Of a stretch of DNA of 7,176 bases, positions 1 to 6,152 are shown in pieces. Source of the stretch: an uncultured Clostridia bacterium (GTDB lineage: Bacteria > Bacillota > Clostridia > Peptostreptococcales > Anaerovoracaceae); contig CAMIWY010000068.1 in the NCBI GenBank assembly GCA_946402595.1, positions 1 through 7,176 on the forward strand. Reading direction: 5' to 3'. The translations under genes and the position numbers were made by a program. Within the stretch, counting starts at the first letter, position 1; the number at the start of each line of letters is the position of its first letter. The notes beneath the pieces were generated by a model. It was not told the DNA's origin. It saw only the letters and a program-made list of their open reading frames with translations, and searched no databases.

Positions 1-2340
1 CTCAGCCATTACGGCCCGTGATATGAATGCCGTGATCACCTCAGATATGATAACCACCAGCGTTGTCGTCACAAGGTAAAGGGATGCAACTTCCCTGTTG
101 GTGTAACCGAGTATCTTGACCATGGATATAGACTTTTCGTTCCTCTCGACAATGACCTTGGTCAGAAGGAATATCAGCACAGCCGAGAGGATGATGCACA
201 GGTACTGGAAGTACCGCATGTATGCGCCCATCGAGTGATCGAGCTGCGCAGCCATCTTGAGAATGTCTTCGCTCGTCACTTCAGCTGCTATGAAATCTTC
301 ATCTATATCAGTGATCTCTGAGTCAGAGAAGAATCCGTCATAGCTGCCCTCATCTCTTTCGAATACCCTGTTGAAGGTGTCATTATCCATGAAGACTGCG
401 ATGCCGCCGTCAAAATCTATGATGTCCGCAACCGTGAAGTCGTACGAGTCATATCCGTACTTGTCCTTCATGTGGATACCGTCACCCGGCTTTATGCGGA
501 ACTTTCCGCTGAGAGCGGACGAGATGACGACTTCACCGTCCTTAAGATCTGCAGGGATATCCGCATAGCGGTTGCCCGGCTCCATGCCGTAGGTATTTGC
601 CGACTCCTCGCTGTCATCTATGACCAGAAGCAGCTCCTCCATGCTGAACTTCACAGCATCCGGATTCGATGTGGTGATGGCGTTCCCGTCCTCATCATGG
701 TCCGAGGTAAGTATGACCTGATGGTCTGCCAGCATCATCTCACCGGCGTGCGCCTGATAATAGCTGAGTGTGTTCGGCATCCCTACAGCCATCGCCAGCA
801 TGATCATAACGAACCCGATGCCGATGAAGAGCATCAGATAACCCGGCAGGTTCTGCAGGAATATCCTCAGCCTGAACCTGCTGATAAAGCTGAAGTCCGG
901 GAGTCTGACAGCTTTCCGTCTCCGCGAGTTCTTCAGATCGCCCCTGAGGAACTTCAGCGGTGAGAATCTCATTTTTCTTCTTATTATTATAAAGTTGATC
1001 ATGAGCATCAGGATGACCGGGATCACCGTCGTCTTTACGAAAGCATCCGGGGTCCACACAGTCTCATACTCCGGCAGGCTGTAGCTGTTGTAGTACATCG
1101 CAACGACTACATTCTTGAAGTAAGAATAGCCGAGGATGTTGCCCATGACCGCACCTGCGATCGTGACGATCAGCGGCGCCGTCATGTAATTGACTGTGAG
1201 TTCTCTTCTCGTGTATCCGGAAGCTCTGAGAGTTCCGATCACAGGAGCTTCCCTGGCTATGGTATTGCTTTCAGTTATCGCAAAGATGAACGCCAGTACG
1301 ATGATCAGGACGTTCAGAAGAACGCCGCCCATCGCCTTATCGCTGCCGAAGTCCTCCGGCGCAAACTGTATCGCCTGGTTGGCATATTCCGGCACGTAAT
1401 CTTCTATCTCATTGTCTGCAAAAGCAGCCTGGGTTATGAGAGCCTTGAGGAAGTTGTCTGACTGTTTCTTCTCTTCCTTCACACCGGCCGGGCTGTTCCT
1501 GTACAGCCACGCATATTCATACCTTGTCTCAGCATTGATCCGGTCCCATCCCTCTTCAGTGGTCATGGCCACGTCGAAGGTCAGAGCGTCGAACATCATG
1601 TCCGTATTCTTCTCGTGCAGGGTAGCATAGTTTGAGAACGCCGCAAGTCCGGATACAGTGAATTTCTCGCCATTCACACTGATCGTGTCGCCTGTCTTTA
1701 TTCCTCTGTTGTCCGCATGCATGCGGTCGATCATGATCTCATCAGCCTTCTCTGCAGGTCTTCCGTCCATGATGCAGTACAGGTCAATATCGTCACGGTT
1801 TATATACACCCTTATGCCCGAGTCACGGGTCCCGTCGCCATCTATGTCCTCATCTGCCTCCTTGTTGAAGTTCTCGAACACTTTGACCGGAACAGGCCTG
1901 AAATACGGATCATCAAGATCATAGTCCCCTACTGCATTTTCATAGTCCTCTGCCGCCCTGCGGTCGGCCTCGTCATACAGTTCCTGCAGTTTTTCCTTAT
2001 AGTTTCCGGACCTGAAAGCCTCGCGGTACTCCTCTTCGGTAATGTCTCCGTATGAGTCCCATACATAGTACGCTCTGACATCGACCTTATCGCCGGTCTC
2101 TATGTCTTCTATAAGGTCCTTATCCGCTTTCTCCTTAAGCACAAAATGCCCGTCTTCGCGCAGCTCTTCGGTCTTGACCCTTTCAGTCGCGATGAGCATG
2201 GAGTTGTTGGCTACATACATTCCCGAAACGAATCCTATCATCAGCGTCAGGAAGATGAATATGACTGCGTATTTTTTCCACTCACCCCTCAGTTCCCTCA
2301 GGACTCTTATCCCAAGCGGATTGCGTGTTTTCTTTTCCAT
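1..2340 (-). CDS. FtsX-like ABC transporter permease, C-terminus cut by the window edge
   Basis: The membrane subunit of an ABC exporter or mechanotransmission-type transporter, acting in the cytoplasmic membrane with the ATPase encoded just upstream. The frame is open for 780 codons from ATG at 2340 to the window edge. The start is supported by GGAGG 8 bases upstream and by the short cytoplasmic N-terminus. Approximate segments: TM1 24-43, large extracytoplasmic domain 45-338, TM2 341-357, TM3 385-405, TM4 434-453, TM5 499-520, second extracytoplasmic domain 521-706, TM6 709-729, TM7 752-775. A last helix is expected outside the window. The cytoplasmic loop after TM2 carries REAPVIGTLRASGYTRREL (363-381), and the one after TM6 carries ERNEKSISMVKILGYTNRE (732-750). 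These are the two copies of the FtsX coupling motif, so the protein is an internal duplication. Acidic DxDxDG loops lie at 163-173 and 547-553. The family is clear; the substrate is not. Confidence 0.93.
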   Translation of the reverse strand, partial: MEKKTRNPLGIRVLRELRGEWKKYAVIFIFLTLMIGFVSGMYVANNSMLIATERVKTEELREDGHFVLKEKADKDLIEDIETGDKVDVRAYYVWDSYGDITEEEYREAFRSGNYKEKLQELYDEADRRAAEDYENAVGDYDLDDPYFRPVPVKVFENFNKEADEDIDGDGTRDSGIRVYINRDDIDLYCIMDGRPAEKADEIMIDRMHADNRGIKTGDTISVNGEKFTVSGLAAFSNYATLHEKNTDMMFDALTFDVAMTTEEGWDRINAETRYEYAWLYRNSPAGVKEEKKQSDNFLKALITQAAFADNEIEDYVPEYANQAIQFAPEDFGSDKAMGGVLLNVLIIVLAFIFAITESNTIAREAPVIGTLRASGYTRRELTVNYMTAPLIVTIAGAVMGNILGYSYFKNVVVAMYYNSYSLPEYETVWTPDAFVKTTVIPVILMLMINFIIIRRKMRFSPLKFLRGDLKNSRRRKAVRLPDFSFISRFRLRIFLQNLPGYLMLFIGIGFVMIMLAMAVGMPNTLSYYQAHAGEMMLADHQVILTSDHDEDGNAITTSNPDAVKFSMEELLLVIDDSEESANTYGMEPGNRYADIPADLKDGEVVISSALSGKFRIKPGDGIHMKDKYGYDSYDFTVADIIDFDGGIAVFMDNDTFNRVFERDEGSYDGFFSDSEITDIDEDFIAAEVTSEDILKMAAQLDHSMGAYMRYFQYLCIILSAVLIFLLTKVIVERNEKSISMVKILGYTNREVASLYLVTTTLVVIISEVITAFISRAVMAE

Positions 2341-2357
2341 AAGTACTGCCTCCGGTC

Positions 2358-3071
2358 CTACCAGTCGAGCTCTGCGGCAGATATCTTATGAGTGTTGTAG
2401 TCATCGTGCCTTACGACTCCGTCTCTCAGTCTTATGACATGATCGGACATACCCCTGATAGCCTCGTTGTGTGTGACCATGATGACCGTGCTTCCGTACT
2501 TCCTGTTCACGTCCTCTATGAGAGAGAGTATCTCCTTGGAAGTTTTGTAATCCAGCGCTCCGGTCGGCTCATCGCAGAGCAGTATATCCGGGTTCTTGAT
2601 GATCGCACGCCCGATGGACACCCTCTGCTGCTGTCCTCCGGACAGTTGATTAGGCAGCTTGTGCCTGTGCTCATACAGCCCCAGCACGTTCAGAAGCTCG
2701 TCTATGTCCAGCGGCTTGTCTGAAAGGAATGCCCCTACTTCGATATTCTCCTTGACGTTGAGGTTAGGTATCAGATTGTACAGCTGGAAGACATATCCGA
2801 GGTGCTTCCTCCTGTACTGTGTCAGAGCTTCTTCATTCATTGCGGTAAGAGTGTCTCCGCCTATCGATATTGTGCCGCTGTCGCAGCTGTCGATGCCGCC
2901 GATGATGTTCAGAAGCGTCGATTTGCCCGACCCCGAAGGTCCGAGCAGGACGCACATCTCTCCCTTTGCCGCCTTAAAGTTGATTCCCTGCAGGACTTCC
3001 TGCCTTGTTTCACCCTCTCCAAATCCCTTCTTCAGATCGCTTATGATCAGAAAATCTTTGTCATTACTCAT
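2358..3071 (-). CDS. ABC transporter ATP-binding protein, MacB/LolD type
   Basis: The cytoplasmic ATPase of 237 residues that powers the FtsX-like permease encoded 17 bases downstream. All ABC motifs are visible: Walker A GPSGSGKS 44-51, Q-loop Q96, signature LSGGQ 143-147, Walker B ILLCDEP 163-169 with catalytic E168, D-loop GALD 171-174 and switch H201. The length and the pairing with an FtsX permease fit the LolD/MacB/YvrO group, which serves lipoprotein, peptide or antibiotic export and envelope stress rather than nutrient uptake. I chose ATG at 3071 because GGAGAG lies 4 bases upstream. A longer reading from GTG at 3131 adds 20 residues unlike the family, has no ribosome binding site and runs into the patterned leader. 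The gene is first in its operon, behind a strong promoter at 3181-3209 and a leader of about 100 bases containing repeats. Its substrate cannot be deduced. Confidence 0.96.
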   Translation of the reverse strand: MSNDKDFLIISDLKKGFGEGETRQEVLQGINFKAAKGEMCVLLGPSGSGKSTLLNIIGGIDSCDSGTISIGGDTLTAMNEEALTQYRRKHLGYVFQLYNLIPNLNVKENIEVGAFLSDKPLDIDELLNVLGLYEHRHKLPNQLSGGQQQRVSIGRAIIKNPDILLCDEPTGALDYKTSKEILSLIEDVNRKYGSTVIMVTHNEAIRGMSDHVIRLRDGVVRHDDYNTHKISAAELDW

Positions 3072-3102
3072 GTTTCTCTCCGTTTTATTTTTCCTGTCCG
3101 CC

Positions 3103-3128
3103 GGCAGATCCGGGATTTGGCAGATCCG
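3103..3128. repeat. 10-bp direct repeat in the ABC leader
   Basis: GGCAGATCCG occurs at 3103-3112 and again at 3119-3128, separated by 6 bases. Both copies lie in the untranslated leader of the ATPase gene, between the AAGTTA cluster and the ribosome binding site. The role is unknown: it could be a tandem protein site, part of leader RNA structure, or a local duplication. Confidence 0.6.
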
Positions 3129-3134
3129 CACAGC

Positions 3135-3174
3135 AAAGTTAACTTTTGTTAATTAAGTTAGATGAATATAACTT
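3135..3174. promoter_or_regulatory. Cluster of AAGTTA inverted half-sites in the ABC leader
   Basis: Within 40 bases there is a 12-bp palindrome AAAGTTAACTTT (3135-3146) and an inverted pair AAGTTA (3155-3160) / TAACTT (3169-3174) with an 8-base gap. Two copies of AAGTTA and two of TAACTT are therefore present, all just downstream of the predicted ABC transcription start. The arrangement fits a dimeric repressor with several sites, such as a TetR- or MarR-type protein, but the tract is AT-rich and some symmetry may be chance. Confidence 0.45.
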
Positions 3175-3180
3175 TACGAC

Positions 3181-3209
3181 ATTATATTCCACTAAAACGT
3201 TTTAGTCAA
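3181..3209 (-). promoter_or_regulatory. Sigma-A-type promoter of the ABC operon
   Basis: On the minus strand, TTGACT (3209-3204) and a perfect TATAAT (3186-3181) are separated by exactly 17 bases. Eleven of twelve hexamer positions match consensus. Transcription should start near 3174, leaving a leader of about 100 bases before the ATPase ATG. A 16-bp palindrome occupies most of the spacer and overlaps the end of the -35 box, so a bound protein would be expected to block RNA polymerase. Confidence 0.85.
3191..3206. promoter_or_regulatory. Perfect 16-bp palindrome in the ABC promoter spacer, candidate operator
   Basis: ACTAAAACGTTTTAGT equals its own reverse complement and lies between the -35 and -10 of the ABC promoter. 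The AAAACGTTTT core with central CG resembles LacI/GalR-family operators. That resemblance comes from family knowledge, not from a search, and other dimeric regulators could use the site. Its position predicts repression. No LacI-type gene is present in the window, so any cognate regulator would be encoded elsewhere. Confidence 0.6.
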
Positions 3210-3250
3210 CGCTTTCAGGGGATTTCTCCCGCATGACATACGGGGAATTA

Positions 3251-3279
3251 TTTACAAATTCACGGCCAGCTATTATACT
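3251..3279 (+). promoter_or_regulatory. Promoter of the YcxB-like membrane protein gene
   Basis: TTTACA (3251-3256) and TATACT (3274-3279) are separated by 17 bases and lie 39 bases upstream of the ATG at 3319. Ten of twelve hexamer positions match the sigma-A consensus, and the predicted start is near 3286. The promoter diverges from the ABC promoter and their -35 boxes are 41 bases apart, close enough for shared control, although the 16-bp palindrome lies outside this promoter. Confidence 0.75.
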
Positions 3280-3318
3280 TTCAGGTGTAGATAAGCAAAG
3301 GAAACAGAGGTACTGATA

Positions 3319-4062
3319 ATGGCAAAAAACGCCGGAAGACGGGCCAATGCCGAGGCAAAGAAAAAAGCCCAGCAGGAGGCCAGGACCAACAAGGAAATTA
3401 GTAAGCGCGCTGCCATGGAGCAGCAGCCTGTTCAGGAAGGCAAGCAGAAGGAAGTTCTCTATCAGGTGAAGACAAAACGTGATTCCGATGTCATCAAGGC
3501 ATACATCACTTTCACCTACCGCGTGCTCCATCCGGGAGTCACAGGCCGGCTCATCTTCATAGGTCTGCTGGTAGCTGCACCGGCGATCATCGCCAAAGCC
3601 ATGTGGCTCAAAATAGCGTGCCTTGTTGTGGGCGCTCTGCTCATTCTCCTCGGTCTCTTCCGCCAGTACATCTCGCTGGCTATGACCAAGAGCAAGGACG
3701 AGGCATACAAGAGAGGAACCGAGTTCACCTATGACTTCACCCAGTCAGACGCCACTTTCTACATGGATGGCGAGGTATTCAACGCCATCACCAAGTACAA
3801 GGACATCACCTCGTTCTTCTATGACGACAACTTCTACTACATGGGTATACGGAACAAGGATCTCCTCGTTCTCCCGAAGTCCCGCTTCACCATCGGCGAT
3901 GCTTCAGAATTCGAAGATTTCATATATAAAAGAAGCCGCCGCACCTGCAAGTGGATACCTGACAAGTTCAGCGACCGCATGAAACTCAGAAGAGCATACA
4001 AGACACTTCAGTACGAAGAAGAGGAGAAGAAGAGCAAAGTCAAGAAGCTTTCCTCAAAGTGA
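3319..4062 (+). CDS. Two-TM membrane protein with a YcxB-like C-terminal domain
   Basis: A 247-residue membrane protein of unknown function. Residues 1-45 are a charged Ala/Lys/Gln/Glu-rich, probably helical, segment with no signal peptide. Two hydrophobic helices follow at about 77-94 and 98-114 with only a short turn between them. Residues 132-203 look like the YcxB-like domain common in Firmicutes: alternating aromatic strands, then LLVLPKSRFTIGDASEFEDF at 182-201, where the LPK-R-F pattern is the recognisable part. The tail (204-247) is very basic and then mixed-charge, so both ends are probably cytoplasmic. The ATG is supported by AGAGG nine bases upstream and by a good promoter. The gene is transcribed alone and ends at a clear terminator. 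It diverges from the ABC operon, but nothing in the protein itself points to a transport role. The domain assignment is from memory of the family. Confidence 0.88.
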   Translation: MAKNAGRRANAEAKKKAQQEARTNKEISKRAAMEQQPVQEGKQKEVLYQVKTKRDSDVIKAYITFTYRVLHPGVTGRLIFIGLLVAAPAIIAKAMWLKIACLVVGALLILLGLFRQYISLAMTKSKDEAYKRGTEFTYDFTQSDATFYMDGEVFNAITKYKDITSFFYDDNFYYMGIRNKDLLVLPKSRFTIGDASEFEDFIYKRSRRTCKWIPDKFSDRMKLRRAYKTLQYEEEEKKSKVKKLSSK

Positions 4063-4088
4063 TCTTCAGCTATCCTATATGAAAATGC

Positions 4089-4133
4089 CCCCTTTCACCG
4101 GGCTTTGACAAGTCTGGCAAAAGGGGTTTTCTT
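4089..4133 (+). terminator. Intrinsic terminator between convergent genes
   Basis: The outer stem CCCCTTT (4089-4095) pairs with AAAGGGG (4120-4126). A 2x2 internal loop follows, then an inner 8-bp stem with two G-U pairs, 4098-4105 with 4110-4117, capped by TGAC. On the plus strand TTTTCTT follows, giving a good terminator for the YcxB-like gene. On the minus strand the stem sits just past the macro gene stop with a weaker tail (GCATTTTCAT), so it may work in both directions. Confidence 0.85.
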
Positions 4134-5229
4134 ATGCTCCCAGCAGCATCTGATCGAATTCGAACAGTATGCAGTTGACTTCGTGGATATTGGTTATGCC
4201 GCGCTCAAGGCAGTACTGGATGATAATGTCAAAAGTGCTGCTCTGCGAAAGAGACATCCCTGCACTCCTGAGAAGATCCGCCGTCTGGTCAAGGTTGAGA
4301 CCAAGGGCAAAGGCAAAGGCTACCGCGGTCTTCTTGGTCGGTTTGTACTGCTCATTGCTCCTGATCTTGGAGAACAGTTTCCTGTCAATGTTGGCCTTCT
4401 TATATACCTCCGGATCAGTCATCCCGCTCGCATCAATGAGATGCAGGAGCTTCTGCTGGAAGGATTCGTCCTTGCTCCTGATGAGCTCCTCAAGCGTCTT
4501 GTTTCCGGCAGCCCCATCAATTGCGTCTGACAGCTCATCTTTATTCTCTCTTCTTCCCGGTCTGCGCAGGCTCCCGAGTACCCTCCTGCTTCGCTTCGGT
4601 GCGACGCCACGCGCTTCCGATGCCAGCAGCATCTCCTCCTCTTCGGTATAGAAGGACGCATCCAGCGGCTCACCGGGTGCAGCAAACGGCATGCTCCTTA
4701 TTGCCTCCGCATCGCTTATATACGACCTGACATCCTCGAACAGCTCCGATGACAGTGCGAAAGACTCTCTGTCATACACGACAAGGGTGACATCCATCTC
4801 ATGATCGTCAAGGAACCGGGATATCTCGTTTATGGCTATATCCAGGGCTTCATCCTTCGGGAATCCGTATGTCCCGGTGGACAGCAGAGGAAAAGCGACG
4901 GAACCGCACTCAAGATACGCAGCCTTTTCCAGGCAGTTCCTGTAGCATTCAGCGACTGTTTCGCGCTCACCGTATGTCCCGCCCCGCCATGCCGGACCGA
5001 CCGTGTGGATTATGTATTTTGCATCGAGGGCAAAAGCAGGCGTCACTGCTGCCTGGCCGGGTCTCATCGTACCGATCTTAGCCCGCTCTGCAAGCAGCTT
5101 GTCGAGACCCGCCGCCTTATAGACAGCATAGTCAGTTCCCTCGCCGACCGCCACATCAGGATTCGCCGTGTTGACGATCGCATCAGCTTTAACTCTCGTA
5201 ATGTCATTTCTTATTATTGAAAGCGGCAT
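4132..5229 (-). CDS. Macro-domain protein fused to an HTH-like C-terminal module
   Basis: A soluble 365-residue protein. Residues 1-155 form a macro domain, a fold that binds ADP-ribose and in many members removes it from proteins or nucleic acids. Visible marks are DAIVNTAN (16-23), the GEGTDYAVYKAAG loop (29-41), YIIHTVGPAW (72-81) and the phosphate loop LLSTGTYGFP (115-124). The GEGTD loop departs from the MacroD-type GGGGVD pattern, so activity should not be assumed. Residues 170-253 are a low-complexity linker with an acidic run near 195-199 and a basic patch at 211-228. Residues 255-365 form a helical module with a DRKLFSKIR segment (282-290) and an alanine-rich TAVAFAFALGL helix, looking like a degenerate helix-turn-helix. 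I recall this pairing from other Firmicutes macro proteins. The start is supported by AAGGAGG 7 bases upstream. It probably has its own promoter at 5259-5267. Confidence 0.93.
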   Translation of the reverse strand: MPLSIIRNDITRVKADAIVNTANPDVAVGEGTDYAVYKAAGLDKLLAERAKIGTMRPGQAAVTPAFALDAKYIIHTVGPAWRGGTYGERETVAECYRNCLEKAAYLECGSVAFPLLSTGTYGFPKDEALDIAINEISRFLDDHEMDVTLVVYDRESFALSSELFEDVRSYISDAEAIRSMPFAAPGEPLDASFYTEEEEMLLASEARGVAPKRSRRVLGSLRRPGRRENKDELSDAIDGAAGNKTLEELIRSKDESFQQKLLHLIDASGMTDPEVYKKANIDRKLFSKIRSNEQYKPTKKTAVAFAFALGLNLDQTADLLRSAGMSLSQSSTFDIIIQYCLERGITNIHEVNCILFEFDQMLLGA

Positions 5230-5258
5230 GCTCTGCCCTCCTTTCTGTCTTCTTTATC

Positions 5259-5267
5259 AGTATACCA
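5259..5267 (-). promoter_or_regulatory. Extended -10 promoter of the macro-domain gene
   Basis: The minus strand reads TGG-TATACT (5267 to 5259), an extended -10 element, with the ATG 29 bases downstream of its end. The hexamer 17 bases upstream (GCTTAT) is not a recognisable -35, which is tolerated with an extended -10. The hairpin at 5286-5312 lies directly upstream, so the macro gene probably begins its own transcript. Confidence 0.55.
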
Positions 5268-5285
5268 CGGGTCCGCAGAATATAA

Positions 5286-5312
5286 GCACCGGACCGCTTT
5301 TCGATCCGGTGC
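5286..5312 (-). terminator. Hairpin terminator after the VWA gene
   Basis: A perfect 8-bp GC-rich stem, GCACCGGA paired with TCCGGTGC, encloses an 11-base loop. It lies 60 bases past the VWA stop. On the minus strand the tail is TTATATT, a modest T-tract. On the plus strand ATTTT follows, but no plus-strand gene ends here. It most likely separates VWA transcription from the macro promoter directly downstream. Confidence 0.55.
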
Positions 5313-5343
5313 ATTTTGACAGCCTGGATCCGGCACTCGTTAT

Positions 5344-5365
5344 CTGCACATCCTGCACATCCTGC
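5344..5365. repeat. 9-bp tandem repeat, 2.4 copies, just after the VWA stop
   Basis: CTGCACATC occurs twice in tandem (5344-5352 and 5353-5361), followed by a partial CTGC. It sits in the short untranslated stretch between the VWA stop codon and its terminator hairpin. The simplest reading is a slippage-type duplication; no function is evident. Confidence 0.7.
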
Positions 5366-5372
5366 CGCCGGA

Positions 5373-6047
5373 TTATCTGCGTCTGCCTCTTTTCTTATAG
5401 TCCTTCCTGATCGCTCCGAGTGCGTCCTTCTCCTCAAACACCGCATCCATTTCCATGGTGTCGCACATCCTGAGTGCAGATACAGTCTCGGATACTACCG
5501 AGTAGTTCAGCGCCGTGCCCACACCGTCGCTATTGTACCTTGCTGCGCGGGATGAATGGATGCCGATCTTTGCCGCCTCTGCCGCTGCGTCGATGTTGGC
5601 TCCGAGGAAGATGAACTCCCAGTTGTATACTTCCTTCTGCCTCTCGATCATGCGGCGCACTCTGTCGTAGTCATACATGCGGCTCGCGTTCTCCATTCCG
5701 TCGGTCGTTATGACGAAGATGGTCTTTTCAGGCACGTCCTCCTCCCTTGCATATTTGTGGACATTGCCGATGTGATGGATAGCACCGCCCACTGCATCGA
5801 GGAGAGCCGTGCAGCCGCGCACATAGTACTGCCTGTCTGTCATCGGTTCCACCTTTTCGACCGGCACCCTGTCGTAAATGACATCACTGCGGTCATCGAA
5901 GAGAACTACCGAGACGTATGCCTCACCGTCTTCCTTCTTCTGCTTTTCGATCATGCTGTTGAATCCGCCGATGGTATCGCTCTCAAGGCCTGCCATCGAT
6001 CCGCTTCTGTCGATTATCATGACGAGTTCTGTAAGTCCTTTTTTCAT
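5373..6047 (-). CDS. Stand-alone von Willebrand factor A (VWA) domain protein
   Basis: A cytosolic 224-residue protein that is essentially one VWA domain, a metal-dependent protein-binding fold, with no signal peptide or membrane segment. The metal-ion adhesion site (MIDAS) is complete: D13-x-S15-x-S17 within IIDRSGSMAG, T80 within GCTALLDAVGG, and D116 within ITTDGMEN. It most resembles the short TerY/YegL-like VWA proteins widespread in Firmicutes, some of which sit in stress or tellurite-type gene clusters. The specific role here is unknown. I chose ATG at 6047 because AGGAGGT lies 7 bases upstream and the domain's first strand begins straight away. A longer frame up to 6164 would add 39 residues encoded by the leader hairpin, with no family support. 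The tail is very basic (KKRGRRR). The gene follows the LysR gene by 132 bases on the same strand and precedes the macro gene. Confidence 0.94.
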   Translation of the reverse strand: MKKGLTELVMIIDRSGSMAGLESDTIGGFNSMIEKQKKEDGEAYVSVVLFDDRSDVIYDRVPVEKVEPMTDRQYYVRGCTALLDAVGGAIHHIGNVHKYAREEDVPEKTIFVITTDGMENASRMYDYDRVRRMIERQKEVYNWEFIFLGANIDAAAEAAKIGIHSSRAARYNSDGVGTALNYSVVSETVSALRMCDTMEMDAVFEEKDALGAIRKDYKKRGRRR

Positions 6048-6054
6048 AATAAAT

Positions 6055-6101
6055 ACCTCCTGTTCTGTTATCCCTGCAGGAGACTTCTGTGTGTCTCCTG
6101 C
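6055..6101 (-). promoter_or_regulatory. Leader hairpin overlapping SD pairing options upstream of the VWA gene
   Basis: On the minus strand a perfect 9-bp stem, GCAGGAGAC (6101-6093) with GTCTCCTGC (6084-6076), encloses an 8-base loop. The 3' arm contains CTCCTG, which could instead pair with CAGGAG (6062-6057) within the ribosome binding site. The leader therefore holds an SD copy, an anti-SD and the true SD in order, the layout of a translational switch. The 9-bp hairpin should win by default and leave the SD free. No known riboswitch class was recognised. Confidence 0.5.
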
Positions 6102-6125
6102 GCGACTTCTTTTCTTTACAGTCAC

Positions 6126-6134
6126 AGAATAGCA
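6126..6134 (-). promoter_or_regulatory. Possible weak extended -10 upstream of the VWA leader
   Basis: The minus strand reads TGC-TATTCT (6134 to 6126), an extended -10-like element without a clear -35. It would start transcription about 70 bases before the VWA ATG and place the 9-bp hairpin in the leader. Read-through from the LysR gene is the alternative. Confidence 0.3.
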
Positions 6135-6152
6135 AAACCGGAGGTTATGAAG

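Noticed and set aside
472..963. Plus-strand open frame of 163 codons and a minus-strand frame at 740-1057
   Set aside because: Both are shadows of the permease, whose frame is continuously open from 2340 to the window edge with membrane helices and FtsX motifs.
3072..3131. Longer ATPase start at GTG 3131
   Set aside because: No ribosome binding site precedes it, the extra 20 residues do not fit the family, and it would place the leader repeats inside the coding region. ATG 3071 has GGAGAG at good spacing.
2659..3156. Plus-strand open frames opposite the ATPase gene
   Set aside because: They are antisense to a protein with every ABC motif intact and have no independent support.
3148..3160. 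GTTAATTAAGTTA stretch as a Rex-type redox operator
   Set aside because: The Rex consensus needs TTGTTAA and TTAACAA arms in inverted order; the second arm is absent.
4801..5220. Plus-strand open frame of 139 codons
   Set aside because: It is antisense to the macro domain, which carries recognisable ADP-ribose-binding motifs.
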